64,000 nt of DNA from JABMRF01 sp964584985 (GCA_964584985.1 CAZPBK010000001.1:93789-157788), one strand, 5' to 3'. Positions 51,710 through 61,338 are shown, counted from the stretch's first letter. Program-made: numbers and translations. The notes: a model not told the origin generated them from the letters alone.

Positions 51710-54307
51710 TTAAACTTTATTTGGCCAAATGCTGTTTTTAACCAATTTTATAATTTCTCCGGCCGGTATTATTAACAATGAAATTAAAGCAATATAACCA
51801 AGATCCGTTAATTGCATCGGTTGGACCTTTAAAAATTCAGACAAGGGAGTATACAAAAGAATCAACTGCAAAATAAATGAAACCACTATAGCCAATAAAA
51901 TTTTGGGGTTGGAGAAAAAATTTGATTTAAAAATGGAATGACGATTACGCAGATTCAAACTGTTAAACAACTGCAAAAAAACCAAAGTAGTAAAAGTAGC
52001 CGTACCGGCATAAGCAAAATCAACTTGCTCTTTATACCATATAAAGACAATCAAACTGACCGCAGTCATAAATAAACCAAGCATAAATAACTCAAAAACC
52101 GTCACTTTATTTAAGATCGACTCCTTGGGATCGCGCGGAGGCTTTTTCATAATGTCTTTTTCTTCGGGTTCGGAACTAAGAGCCAAGGCCGGCAAACCGT
52201 CTGTCACCAAATTCATCCATAAAATTTGCACCGCGGCCAAAGGAGATCCCAACCCGGCGATAACCGCAATAAATATGGTTAAAATCTCACTCAAATTACA
52301 GGATAAAAGGTATTTAATAAATTTTTTTATATTGGTAAAAATATGACGACCTTCTTTGACTGCGGCTACAATGGATTTAAAATGCTGATCGGTTAAAATC
52401 ATATCAGCCGCCTGCTTGGCCACATCCGTGCTGGTATTAACGGCCACTCCAATATCAGATTTTTTAATGGCCGGCGCATCATTAACTCCGTCTCCGGTCA
52501 TGGCCACAATATTACCTTGTTTTTGATAAGCTTGCAATATTTTCACCTTGTGTTCCGGACTAACCCGAGCGTAAATATCCACTTCTTGGAATTTTTCCGC
52601 AAACTCTTGACCACTGAGCTGATCAATTTCTTTTCCGGTCAAAGCTTTGCCGGTAATACCGATCTTGCGACCAATGGCTTGAGCCGTAGTTTTGTGATCA
52701 CCGGTGATCATGACTACTCTCATACCGGCGCGACGACAAAGTTTAATGGATTTTTTTACTTCTTTTCTTGGCGGATCAATCATGCCGGTCAAACCTAAAA
52801 ACACCAAGTCCTTTTCTTTCCCGGTTGAACTGTAAGCCAAAGCCAAAACCCGCAAGGCTCCGCCGGCAAAAGCTTCATTGGCTTGCAAAATATTTTGTTT
52901 TTTTTCTTTGGTTAATTTTTCTCGTCCGCGACCGGTTAAAACATAGGAGCATTTTTCCAAGACAACTTCCGGTGCTCCTTTTAAAGACATACGCTCTTTT
53001 TGATCAACCTCATGCCAAGTAGCCATGTATTTATCCTCTGAGGTAAAACTTTTTTCTTGCAACCGTTCGGCCTTTACTTTAATCCCGGCTTTTTCAGCCA
53101 AAACCAACAAAGCAATTTCAGTAGGATCACCAACATATTCACCGTCTATTGAATAAGCGTTATTGCACAAAAAACCGGTTTCCAATAAATAACGCATTTT
53201 TTCTTTGGAAAAAGCCTGACCATCCAAAGAAAAATCACCTTTAGGTTCATACCCAATTCCGGAAACCTTTATCTCCTGGCTGTTAAAATATATTTTTCTC
53301 ACAGTCATTTCATTACGAGTCAAAGTCCCGGTTTTATCACTGCAAATAACCGTAGTGCTACCCAAGGCTTCAACCGCTGCTAATTTTCTGATCAAAACAT
53401 TTTTTTTAACCATACGTTGTACCCCCAAAGCCAAACTAACGGTAACCACCGCCGGCAAACCTTCGGGAATAGCGGCCACAGCCAGAGAAAGAGCAATAAA
53501 TAACATTTCTATTTTATCTTGCCCGGTAAAACAGCCTACCGTAAAAATTACGATGGATAAAAAAATAATCAAAACTCCCAAAACCACGCCAAAATGACTT
53601 AGGCGCTTTTGTAAGGGAGTTTTATTGTCTTTACCCGACTGAATAATTCCGGCAATCTTGCCAATTTCAGTCTTCATCCCGGTTTTGGTCACTACGGCCA
53701 AACCATGTCCGGCCACCACAGTGGTTGAGGCAAAGAGCATATTTTTTTGTTCACCCAATCCGGAAGCTGAATTAAACACTCCTGTTTTTTTGCTAACCGG
53801 TAAACTTTCCCCGGTCAAAGTTGATTCATTTGTCCTCATATTAACCGCTTGAAGCAAGTACATATCCGCAGGAACACTGTCTCCGGTTTTTAACTCCACA
53901 ATATCACCGGGTACCAATTCACTTGATTTAACCTTTTTCTTTTGGCCGTTGCGAATAACCACGGCTTTGGGTCTGGCCAGTTTACGCAAAGCTTGAATGG
54001 ATTTTTCCGCTTTATATTCCTGAACAAAACCAAAAATCGCGTTGATAATAATAATGGCCAAAATCACTCCGGCATCAATAAATTCTTGCAAAAACAAAGA
54101 AACCGCCAATGCGAAAATCAAAATATAAACAATAAAGCTTTTAAACTGGGATAAAAAAATCCTCCACAATGATATTGATTTTTGTTTTTTTATTTCATTA
54201 AGTCCATACTTTTCCTGTCTTTTTTTGACCTCTGAGGAATCCAACCCTTGCGCCGAGGTATTTAGCTTTTTTAAAACCGCTTTTTTATCCAAAGAAAAAT
54301 ATTGCAT
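51710..54307 (-). CDS. Cation-transporting P-type ATPase (Ca2+-type, P2)
   Basis: The 865-residue pump has the N-terminal cation ATPase domain, the actuator motif STLTGESLPVSKKTG, the phosphorylation site VICSDKTGTLTRNEMT, and the hinge TGDGVNDAPAIKKSDIG. Helix 4 reads AVAAIPEGLPAVVTVSLALG, with the PEGLP ion-site sequence of Ca2+ and Na+/K+ pumps. The C-terminal helices are present. It is probably a calcium exporter. The frame opens at a TTG (54313), but the ATG at 54307 is more likely. Confidence 0.93.
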   Translation of the reverse strand: MQYFSLDKKAVLKKLNTSAQGLDSSEVKKRQEKYGLNEIKKQKSISLWRIFLSQFKSFIVYILIFALAVSLFLQEFIDAGVILAIIIINAIFGFVQEYKAEKSIQALRKLARPKAVVIRNGQKKKVKSSELVPGDIVELKTGDSVPADMYLLQAVNMRTNESTLTGESLPVSKKTGVFNSASGLGEQKNMLFASTTVVAGHGLAVVTKTGMKTEIGKIAGIIQSGKDNKTPLQKRLSHFGVVLGVLIIFLSIVIFTVGCFTGQDKIEMLFIALSLAVAAIPEGLPAVVTVSLALGVQRMVKKNVLIRKLAAVEALGSTTVICSDKTGTLTRNEMTVRKIYFNSQEIKVSGIGYEPKGDFSLDGQAFSKEKMRYLLETGFLCNNAYSIDGEYVGDPTEIALLVLAEKAGIKVKAERLQEKSFTSEDKYMATWHEVDQKERMSLKGAPEVVLEKCSYVLTGRGREKLTKEKKQNILQANEAFAGGALRVLALAYSSTGKEKDLVFLGLTGMIDPPRKEVKKSIKLCRRAGMRVVMITGDHKTTAQAIGRKIGITGKALTGKEIDQLSGQEFAEKFQEVDIYARVSPEHKVKILQAYQKQGNIVAMTGDGVNDAPAIKKSDIGVAVNTSTDVAKQAADMILTDQHFKSIVAAVKEGRHIFTNIKKFIKYLLSCNLSEILTIFIAVIAGLGSPLAAVQILWMNLVTDGLPALALSSEPEEKDIMKKPPRDPKESILNKVTVFELFMLGLFMTAVSLIVFIWYKEQVDFAYAGTATFTTLVFLQLFNSLNLRNRHSIFKSNFFSNPKILLAIVVSFILQLILLYTPLSEFLKVQPMQLTDLGYIALISLLIIPAGEIIKLVKNSIWPNKV

Positions 54308-54377
54308 ACACAAAATAAACCGGTTTTACCCGCAAATATTAATTATTTTACAAATAAATTATAACAGAAAACGGTTA

Positions 54378-54640
54378 CAAAATAAAGAAAAGACAAAGCC
54401 TCAATATTTAAAAACAACGAGAAAACAAAGGATCAATACCTCAAAGCATCAAAAATCAACAAATCAATAAATTAAAAAATCAAAGAACCGGGAAAATGTA
54501 GGAACAAAACAATGTTTTGTCCGAAATTCCAAGTAAGAATTCACTCCGAACACTAAGAGAAAAAAGGGGTAGCTAAGATGTTTAATTTAATGCAAATTAC
54601 TTGGAAAATAAATTACGAATAATAACAAAGATTTAAGCTA
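54378..54640. repeat. Dispersed repeat, copy D
   Basis: This stretch matches copy A at 38677-38890: a shared AAATAAAGAAAA block, then TCAATATTT, and the AGGAACAAAACA stretch starting at 54500. Its 3' part has further similarity to the blocks of the tandem pair. I see no gene in 54314-54725. Confidence 0.6.
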
Positions 54641-54672
54641 AAACATTTTCGAAAATCCTGATAAAAACACAA

Positions 54673-54705
54673 AAACAAAAACCCGCAAAAAAGCAGGTTT
54701 TGTTT
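54673..54705 (-). terminator. Rho-independent terminator after the DUF5684 gene
   Basis: AAACAAAACCTGC and GCGGGTTTTTGTTT arms with loop TTTTTT in the minus-strand RNA. Confidence 0.75.
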
Positions 54706-54725
54706 AATCAATATAAATTTTCTTC

Positions 54726-55073
54726 TTATTCGGAAAAAGCCAAATAACCCATGGCAATAAAATTAACAATCGGTACAATCATGGCAATTCCCCACCAGCC
54801 GGACTTGCCTCTGGCTTCAGCTATTTTCCACCACAGATAAACGCCCCAAACAATATTCACCAAAGGAATAAATATAAGCAAAATGCTCCAATAAGACATT
54901 TTGGCGATTTTAACCATTAAGAAAACATTCACAATCGGAATCCAGGCCAGCCAAGCCGGTTCGTCCTTGGTTTTTTTAGCAATAAGCATCAAGGTCAAAG
55001 CGGTATAAACATAAACCGCAATGTAAAAAACATACGACCAAACCATACCCATTGCTGAAGGAACTTCATTCAT
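54726..55073 (-). CDS. DUF5684-like small membrane protein
   Basis: The 115-residue protein has four hydrophobic segments and the repeated sequence AWLAWIPIVNVFLMVKIAK and WWGIAMIVPIVNFIAMGYLA, as in DUF5684 proteins. The function is unknown. It is a single-gene unit with an A/T leader and a terminator. Confidence 0.78.
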   Translation of the reverse strand: MNEVPSAMGMVWSYVFYIAVYVYTALTLMLIAKKTKDEPAWLAWIPIVNVFLMVKIAKMSYWSILLIFIPLVNIVWGVYLWWKIAEARGKSGWWGIAMIVPIVNFIAMGYLAFSE

Positions 55074-55158
55074 AGATTTTATTTTTATTTATAAATTTTA
55101 TCAAACATTTTTATTATAACACCTTTTCAGTAAGATCCCCCAAACCATTAAAAAGCAT

Positions 55159-56031
55159 TCAAGCGGAAACTATATCAATAAAATCTTTTTTAAATTTATT
55201 TAAATCAAAATCCACGGCCACATTAAATATATTTTTTTGGTCTTTTTCAACTATCAGACTTCTTCCTTGCTCTTTTCCTCTTGTTCGAATGGATAAACCA
55301 TAATCTTGGCAAGTAAAGTTTTGCGGGCGCAGAGCAAAGTAAACAGCCAGCGGATCATAAAGAGTGGCTCCACAGGAACCAAATCTTTGAATGTAAAAAT
55401 CCGTTATTTTACGAACAAAAGGTTTTAAGTAATCCTGATTTTTTTTTAAATCATCTTCGGTTAAAACGGCTTTATTGGCCACATCAAGAGGAATCAAGGT
55501 TTTATTTATGGGAAAAGAACTGACAAGATCAATGGCCTCCGGATCAACAAAAAAATTAAATTCGGCAAATTCGGTTTGGTTTCCGGGAACTTTTAAAGCT
55601 CCACCCATAATGATTAAATGAGATAAATTAGACATGATTTGCGGCGCGCGCTGAATGGCTCGGGCGATATTGGTCAAAGGCCCCAAAGCAATAATAGTCA
55701 AATCCTTATTTTCTTTGACCAAATCAATAATATCTTCAACCGCTCGCCCAGCCAATTCAGCTCGGCCCGGCGGACAAAGTCCGGCCAGGCCGTCCGGGCC
55801 ATGGCTTTCAGCTTGAACTAATTTTTTGTTCAATGGCCCGGCCGCGCCGGAAGAATTTTTTATATTGGAATTCAGTTGTTTTAAAATAAATTCCGTATTT
55901 TTAGTCACATTTTCCAAAGTAGAATTACCGGCCACAGTGGTAATCAATTCAATATCAAGACCGGCCTTGATCGCTAGAATCAAGGCCAGAGCATCGTCTA
56001 TTCCGGGATCAGTGTCTATAAGGTATTTCAT
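55159..56031 (-). CDS. Inosine-uridine preferring nucleoside hydrolase
   Basis: The 290-residue enzyme hydrolyses ribonucleosides to base and ribose. The Ca2+-binding signature DTDPGIDDALAL is at residues 6-17, LIIMGGALKVPGNQTEFAEFNF is present, and LYDPLAVYFAL supplies the C-terminal Asp. It could supply bases and ribose to the salvage genes downstream (57-62 kb). It lies between the DUF5684 gene and tRNA-Ser and seems to stand alone. Confidence 0.92.
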   Translation of the reverse strand: MKYLIDTDPGIDDALALILAIKAGLDIELITTVAGNSTLENVTKNTEFILKQLNSNIKNSSGAAGPLNKKLVQAESHGPDGLAGLCPPGRAELAGRAVEDIIDLVKENKDLTIIALGPLTNIARAIQRAPQIMSNLSHLIIMGGALKVPGNQTEFAEFNFFVDPEAIDLVSSFPINKTLIPLDVANKAVLTEDDLKKNQDYLKPFVRKITDFYIQRFGSCGATLYDPLAVYFALRPQNFTCQDYGLSIRTRGKEQGRSLIVEKDQKNIFNVAVDFDLNKFKKDFIDIVSA

Positions 56032-56307
56032 AAAACCGCTAAGCTTATATTATTTGAAAATTGCAGTTATTCAATATTATTTAAAATATTATCTTTTTTA
56101 TTCCTTTAATAATTAATTCTTTCTTCTTTTGAAAAATTTTTTAACTAAAAAACAGTAAATCCAACTATATATAAAATTCTACCATAAATCAGGCAAAGAT
56201 AAAATAGCTTAGCCTAAATTACTGAAAATAATTTTAACTTACCGAAATGATTAAAAACATTGAAAAATCTTTTTATTTTTGATAGAATAAAACTACAATT
56301 TACTTAC

Positions 56308-56431
<124 letters not shown>

Positions 56432-56531
56432 NNNNNNNNNNNNNNNNNNNNNNNNNNNNNNNNNNNNNNNNNNNNNNNNNNNNNNNNNNNNNNNNNNNNN
56501 NNNNNNNNNNNNNNNNNNNNNNNNNNNNNNN
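56432..56531. other. Assembly gap of 100 N
   Basis: This is a run of exactly 100 N, a scaffolding placeholder. The 55 bases on either side are identical, so the two contigs most likely overlap by 55 bases, and the true sequence would simply join, with no missing DNA. Confidence 0.95.
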
Positions 56532-56586
56532 CGAATCCCGCCCTCTCCGCCAATTCAAACAAAAACAAAAAACGCCCCGTTTAAGG
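56532..56586 (+). repeat. 55-bp direct repeat, right copy at the assembly gap
   Basis: This is identical to 56377-56431. Its first 21 bases match the 3' end of tRNA-Ser, but no rest of a tRNA precedes it, so it is not a second tRNA gene. Confidence 0.95.
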
Positions 56587-56597
56587 AGCGCTTTTTT
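56567..56597 (-). terminator. Rho-independent terminator, DsbA-like gene
   Basis: GCGCTCC / GGGGCG arms with one G-U pair and a U run form in the minus-strand RNA. After joining the gap it would also sit downstream of tRNA-Ser, where a C-A mismatch weakens it. Confidence 0.75.
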
Positions 56598-56614
56598 ATT
56601 TGATAATAAATAGT

Positions 56615-57352
56615 TTATTCCGCCAAATATTGGTCAATCATGGTTTTTAACTGCTCAAAAGGCACAGCTCCACTGACCAGTTCTCCGTTGATAAAAGTAC
56701 CGGGAGTTCCCTGAACTCCGGCGGCCTGCCCTTCAGCCAAATCCTGAGAAATTTTATTGGCCATTTGCCCGGAATCCAAACATTCATTAAATCTGGAAGT
56801 GTTTAATCCCATTTTCCGAGCCGCTGATTGCCATTTTTCAATACTCATATCATCATCCAAATTGGCTTGAAAAGCCACATTGTACATCTCCCAGAACTTG
56901 CCCTGATCACCGGCGCATTCCACCGCTTCAGCCGCTTTTTGAGCATGCTCGTGAAAGGAGAGCGGAAAATGACGAGTAACAAAAGCGATTCTATCGCCAT
57001 AAGCATCTTTAATCTTTTTTATATTTTCATAATGTCGTCCGCAATAAGGACATTCAAAGTCAGTATATTCAATAATCTGAACTTTAGCCTGTCTGTCCCC
57101 AAAAACCGATTCATTATCTTTAATAGCCGGAACCTCGGTTGCTACCTGTTGCTGTTGCTCAACCTCGGCCTGTTCAGCCTGCTGAGCTGCCGCGCCTAAA
57201 TCAACTTTTTCACCTTGACTAAAGACCACGGACAAAAGCACTACAAAAGCCACCAAAGACAAAACGGCCATGCCGGAAAAAAAGCCCAATAAAAAATTGG
57301 TTTTACTTGGTTTTTTTGTGTTTTTTTCTTGTGTGTTACAATCTTGCTCCAT
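56615..57352 (-). CDS. DsbA-like thioredoxin-fold protein, membrane-anchored
   Basis: The 245-residue protein (from the ATG at 57352) has one N-terminal helix (LLGFFSGMAVLSLVAFVVLL), a Gln/Glu-rich linker, and a thioredoxin domain with active site FECPYCGRHY (Cys101, Cys104). KKIKDAYGDRIAFVTRHFPL and the cis-Pro GVQGTPGTFINGELVSGAVP are as in bacterial thiol oxidoreductases. It would make or shuffle disulfides outside the membrane, perhaps recharged by the CcdA-like protein at 36.6 kb. A TTG at 57391 is a less likely start. Confidence 0.92.
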   Translation of the reverse strand: MEQDCNTQEKNTKKPSKTNFLLGFFSGMAVLSLVAFVVLLSVVFSQGEKVDLGAAAQQAEQAEVEQQQQVATEVPAIKDNESVFGDRQAKVQIIEYTDFECPYCGRHYENIKKIKDAYGDRIAFVTRHFPLSFHEHAQKAAEAVECAGDQGKFWEMYNVAFQANLDDDMSIEKWQSAARKMGLNTSRFNECLDSGQMANKISQDLAEGQAAGVQGTPGTFINGELVSGAVPFEQLKTMIDQYLAE

Positions 57353-57411
57353 AGAATTTGTTTTTAAGAATTTATTGTTTAAGTTTAACAAAAATTGATA
57401 TGTTTGGCAAA

Positions 57412-58908
57412 TTATTTTATATAGTAAATCTTATTTTTTTGTGCGGAAACACGCCCCAGTCTTAACCTTTCTTCATAAGTGGAATACATAGTGTACAGCT
57501 TTTCTCCCTTTTTAACTTTTTGGCCAAAACGCACATGAGTGTGAATACCGGCAAATTTATCTCGCGGAGCGCCCAAATTCATACAAACATGATTAATAGC
57601 CGAATTATCCACAAAATCTATTTTTCCGGATTTTTTGGCGTGAACTTCGTAACGATTAACTTCTTGCATTACTTCTTCGGAATTTAAATCTTTTTTTCCG
57701 CCTTGTTCTACAATAATTTGATTCATAGTTTCCCAAGCTTGACCATTAGCAATTTGCGCTTTGGCCATTTTTACTCCTTGACCCTTTTTAGCTTTTTTCA
57801 TCAGCTCCAGTAACGCGCCGGTCAATTTGCAAGATTTATTTTCCAGATCACGCGGACGAAATCGATGTCTTTGCAAAACCCGCAAAACATCTCTGGCCTC
57901 CAAGGCCGGGCCAATGCCCCGCCCCACCGGTTCTTTGGCTCTGGTTTTCACCGCTACTATTTTTATACCAAATTCCTTACCCAGCTTGATCATTTTTTTC
58001 TCGATCAAATCAGCCTTTTTCATATTAGGCACTTTACAAGTCTGACCAACCGGAATATCCAGAACTAAATAATCAACGCCGGTAGCCACTTTTTTAGCCA
58101 TAATACTAACCAACATTTTATCGTATGATTCCAAAGAAAGCGGACGCGAAACCCGAATAATTTTATCGTCAGCCGGAGCCATTCTCAGTCCCCCGCCCCA
58201 AACCAAACAGCCATTGGTTTTTTTAACAATTTTCTTTATCTCTTCCATGTTAAAACTAACATTGCAGATCACTTCCATGGTATCGGCAGTACCGGCCGGT
58301 GAAGTAATAGCTCGCGAAGAAGTTTTGGGAATTTTTATGCCCAAAGAAGCAATAATGGGAATTATGATCGGAGTCATTCGATTACCGGCTAAACCTCCGA
58401 CCGAATGCTTATCCGCCACCTCACCTCTCAAGTCAAACTTTTCACCGGTCTCAGCCATGGCCTTGGCCACATAATATAATTCCTTTTCGCTGTATGGCTT
58501 AATAAAACTGGTAGCCGCATAATATGTTGTTTCGATTTGTCCCAAAACCCCATTGGCTATATCACGAATCAAAGCATGAATTTCTTTGTAATCAGCCGGC
58601 TTACCCAACATCTTTTTTTGTAAGGTTTTTATGGACAAAGGCCGTGATTCCACTTTCAATTCCACAACCTCCCCGGGCTCCACTTTTCTTTTTTTCCACA
58701 CATCCTCAAAAAGGCCTATCTCTCCGTCTTTAACCAGTTCCTCGCTAAAATCAGCTGTAGCCGTCACCGACTTTTTTTTGTTAAAAATCAAAGTCACCTT
58801 GTCTCCGGGATGAATGCCGTAACTTTCAGCTTCTTGTTCGTTCATCAAAACGATCAAGCCGGCTCCGGTTTCAATATCCAAGTTTTTGGTTTTTAAAAAA
58901 TAAGCCAT
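57412..58908 (-). CDS. deoA: AMP phosphorylase (thymidine phosphorylase family)
   Basis: The 498-residue enzyme is the archaeal-type AMP phosphorylase, which splits AMP with phosphate into adenine and ribose-1,5-bisphosphate. An N-terminal domain of about 85 residues (with GDKVTLIFNKKKS) precedes the phosphorylase core. That core has EVADKHSVGGLAGNRMTP and SRAITSPAGTADTMEV, and CLVWGGGLRMAPADDKI is the AMP-type stretch. The C-terminal AGIHTHVRFGQKVKKGEKLY completes the family. Its length (thymidine phosphorylases are about 440) also favours the AMP type. RuBisCO is next to it. Confidence 0.93.
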   Translation of the reverse strand: MAYFLKTKNLDIETGAGLIVLMNEQEAESYGIHPGDKVTLIFNKKKSVTATADFSEELVKDGEIGLFEDVWKKRKVEPGEVVELKVESRPLSIKTLQKKMLGKPADYKEIHALIRDIANGVLGQIETTYYAATSFIKPYSEKELYYVAKAMAETGEKFDLRGEVADKHSVGGLAGNRMTPIIIPIIASLGIKIPKTSSRAITSPAGTADTMEVICNVSFNMEEIKKIVKKTNGCLVWGGGLRMAPADDKIIRVSRPLSLESYDKMLVSIMAKKVATGVDYLVLDIPVGQTCKVPNMKKADLIEKKMIKLGKEFGIKIVAVKTRAKEPVGRGIGPALEARDVLRVLQRHRFRPRDLENKSCKLTGALLELMKKAKKGQGVKMAKAQIANGQAWETMNQIIVEQGGKKDLNSEEVMQEVNRYEVHAKKSGKIDFVDNSAINHVCMNLGAPRDKFAGIHTHVRFGQKVKKGEKLYTMYSTYEERLRLGRVSAQKNKIYYIK

Positions 58909-59005
58909 AAATTTTTATTTTGCTAATAAATTTATTATTTAAAATTCACATCATAATCAGCAGACAGAACATTATTCCGTTCCTACTTTTTTAACTTTCT
59001 TTACC

Positions 59006-60289
59006 CTATCTTTTATATTTATATCTGACTCCACTCCATTGATCTAAAGCTGTTTTTAACTCAACATGATCTTGAGCATAGTCGTTTAATTCAATGTTTT
59101 TAGCAATAGCTTCAGCTGCTTGACGACAAGCCTTGGCTCCGGCCACCGAACCGTCACGATGCCCATGCACCCCTCCGCCAAAATTAGCAATAAGGTTATT
59201 GCCTAAAATCTCCACTAATTTTGGTAAAAGACCCGGATGCAATCCACCCGAAGCAATGGGCATAGTTGGCTTAACACTGGACCAATCCGAAGTTAAAACA
59301 TTTAAATCTTGCCAATCTTCTTTTAATAATTCATTAATGGTCAAAACTTCATCCGCATCACCTTCCATTTTCCCAACAACCGTACCGGTATGCAATTGAT
59401 CAACCCCGGCCAACCTGGCCAATTTAGCTACCATCAGCATGGTCATTCCATGCTTGGGATTGCGAGTAAACATACTATGCCCGGCCCTATGACCATGAAT
59501 AATCAAACCCAAATTTTGTTTTCTCAAATACTGCACATTATCCAATCCCACTGAAATAATATCCACCATTACACAGCGACCGCCGAGCTTTTTAACCAGC
59601 TTGGCGCGACGCAACATTTCATCCGGCGGAGCGGTTACATTGCAAGCATAGATTTTTACTTGACCGGTCTGCTTTTCTACTTTTTTGCGCCTTTCCAAAG
59701 TTTTTTTAACCCGATCCTCAAATCTATTAAAACTCATACTGGTCAAATTTTCATCATCTTTAACCAGGTCAATACCATTTTTCCAGACTTTATAGGCCAC
59801 ATCAGCATGTTCAGCCGGACTTAACCCCACTTTTGGTTTTATAATACTACCCAAAATTAATCGATCCTTATTCTTTAGAATCCGTCTTATGCCCTCAATA
59901 CCCAAAGCCGGTCCGGAAAAACTTTTTATGTATTTTTTAGGAAATTGCACATCCAAAAGTCGCAAGTTTTTAACTGCTTTCATGGAATAAATATTTCCAC
60001 CGATACTGGACATAAACTGAGGAATACTGCCCAATTCAAATAAAGCTAAGGGATAAGCGATTTTAATTATCTTCTTTTTTTGATTGATTGAATAAACCGT
60101 AGCTTTTAATTTTTTTGCCGTCTTTGGTTTTAAAGTGGACAATTCCGTCCAAGAACCGATTGAACTTTCTCCGGCCACTGCATCAGCCGCTTTATTAAAA
60201 GCAATATTCGGCTCCATATAAAAAGTAGCCAGCAATTCTTTGTCCGAATCAGGTTTATAACCTTGATCAATAAATCCTACCTGTGCCAT
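59006..60289 (-). CDS. rbcL: RuBisCO large subunit, form III-type
   Basis: The enzyme carboxylates ribulose-1,5-bisphosphate to two 3-phosphoglycerate. Catalytic residues align by eye: AGESSIGSWTE (Glu41), Lys151 in IIKPKVGLSP, the carbamylated Lys177 with Asp179 and Glu180 in GIDLVKDDENL, HGHRAGH (His267), and loop-6 Lys307 in GTVVGKMEG. The 427-residue length is close to archaeal form III and shorter than the about 460-475 of form II or II/III; I cannot assign a subtype firmly. It lies 98 bases upstream of the AMP phosphorylase gene on the same strand, with R15P isomerase further upstream, so it serves nucleotide salvage rather than a Calvin cycle. Confidence 0.95.
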   Translation of the reverse strand: MAQVGFIDQGYKPDSDKELLATFYMEPNIAFNKAADAVAGESSIGSWTELSTLKPKTAKKLKATVYSINQKKKIIKIAYPLALFELGSIPQFMSSIGGNIYSMKAVKNLRLLDVQFPKKYIKSFSGPALGIEGIRRILKNKDRLILGSIIKPKVGLSPAEHADVAYKVWKNGIDLVKDDENLTSMSFNRFEDRVKKTLERRKKVEKQTGQVKIYACNVTAPPDEMLRRAKLVKKLGGRCVMVDIISVGLDNVQYLRKQNLGLIIHGHRAGHSMFTRNPKHGMTMLMVAKLARLAGVDQLHTGTVVGKMEGDADEVLTINELLKEDWQDLNVLTSDWSSVKPTMPIASGGLHPGLLPKLVEILGNNLIANFGGGVHGHRDGSVAGAKACRQAAEAIAKNIELNDYAQDHVELKTALDQWSGVRYKYKR

Positions 60290-60321
60290 AAATTATTTTT
60301 TATTTTTAAATTTGGTCTATT

Positions 60322-60903
60322 TTATTTTATAATTTTATACAATTCTTTTAACTCACTGATAGTAAAATCGGGCTTAAAATCCAAATCCTGTTTTTCTCGA
60401 CTAAACCAAACCGTAGTCATCCCCATTTTAGCCGGTACTTCCAAATTTATTAAATTATCGTCAATAAACAAACATCTTGCCGGTTTAACTCCGGTCTTTT
60501 TTAAAAATATATGATAAATCTCTGACTGTGGTTTTAAACAATCATGTTCAGCGCTTATGATTATTTTATCAAATTTAAACAAACGAGCCAAGAACCGTGC
60601 CCAAGAAACCGGCAGATTAGTGATTGAACCTACTTGATAATTTTTTTTCAAATTTTCTACAACCTCCACAGCTGACGGATCAATGGCCAAGGATCGCAAA
60701 AATTGTTTTTCCACTTTTTTATCTTGCTTTAAAGTTTGCCAAAATTCGGCAAATTCAATTTTTCCGCTTTTGTATTGATTGTATTTTTCTTTGACTTTTA
60801 GATAATCTTGATCCAAAAATTCGGATAGACCCTGTTTTATAATATGGCCGTTTTTATATAAAACGCCCATAAGGTCAAAAATTACATACTGAAATTTGTT
60901 CAT
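60322..60903 (-). CDS. HAD-family hydrolase beside RuBisCO
   Basis: The 193-residue protein is a subfamily-I HAD hydrolase: nucleophile motif VIFDLMGVLYKNG, SITNLPVSWA, CLKPQSEIYHIFL and FIDDNLINLEVPAKMGM. The second position of DxD is Met, comparable to the Gly of FDLGNV-type family members, so activity may differ from DxD phosphatases. It is 32 bases upstream of RuBisCO on the same strand. A phosphoglycolate phosphatase role is attractive but unproven. Confidence 0.82.
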   Translation of the reverse strand: MNKFQYVIFDLMGVLYKNGHIIKQGLSEFLDQDYLKVKEKYNQYKSGKIEFAEFWQTLKQDKKVEKQFLRSLAIDPSAVEVVENLKKNYQVGSITNLPVSWARFLARLFKFDKIIISAEHDCLKPQSEIYHIFLKKTGVKPARCLFIDDNLINLEVPAKMGMTTVWFSREKQDLDFKPDFTISELKELYKIIK

Positions 60904-60914
60904 AAAATATATTA

Positions 60915-60943
60915 TTGACTTTTTCTTGTTGGTTTGTTAGCAT
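60915..60943 (+). promoter_or_regulatory. Sigma-70-type promoter
   Basis: TTGACT (60915-60920) and TAGCAT (60938-60943) are 17 bases apart and point to the 103-residue orphan. A perfect AAGGAG precedes its ATG. Confidence 0.6.
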
Positions 60944-60977
60944 AATTGCGCTGTACAATCCCAAAAAAGGAGTCTAA

Positions 60978-61289
60978 ATGAATAGTGCCAGCTTTATTCT
61001 CAATGACCTTCTGTCAAAATCTCCGGATCTTGGAGAGAAACTGGAAATCAAACTTTTCTCAAAAGAGAACGACCAAAAAATCTTTACTTGCATAATCCAT
61101 GCAAAAGTCGTAAGAAAAAGTTATTACCCACAGGATGAATTCCTTGAAATATCTCTATCTGGAGGGGAAAAACCCGAAATCGACTCTATTTTCAAAGACA
61201 AAGAAACGCCCAACGAAATATGGGAAGTCAGTTGTCAGGAATCAAGAATTCCTGATACCTACGCCGAAGTTGACATTTTGTCTCCATAA
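60978..61289 (+). CDS. Small acidic orphan protein
   Basis: The 103-residue product is unknown to me. It is acidic and mixed, with KLEIKLFSKENDQKIFTCII and FLEISLSGGEKPEIDSIF. It has an AAAGGAGTCTAA site before the ATG, a promoter upstream and a strong terminator downstream. It lies divergently between the HAD-RuBisCO genes and convergent with the R15P isomerase gene, so it interrupts the salvage gene set. Confidence 0.65.
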   Translation: MNSASFILNDLLSKSPDLGEKLEIKLFSKENDQKIFTCIIHAKVVRKSYYPQDEFLEISLSGGEKPEIDSIFKDKETPNEIWEVSCQESRIPDTYAEVDILSP

Positions 61290-61303
61290 AACATAAAAAG
61301 AAC

Positions 61304-61338
61304 AAAAGGCTTCAATCACACTGGATTGAAGTCTTTTT
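61304..61338. terminator. Bidirectional terminator
   Basis: GGCTTCAATC and GATTGAAGTC arms around ACACTG, with A and T runs, lie between the orphan and the converging R15P isomerase gene. Confidence 0.88.

Noticed and set aside
56532..56586. Second tRNA-Ser copy after the gap
   Set aside because: Only the last 21 bases of the tRNA are present and the whole 55 bases duplicate the left flank, so it is an assembly overlap.
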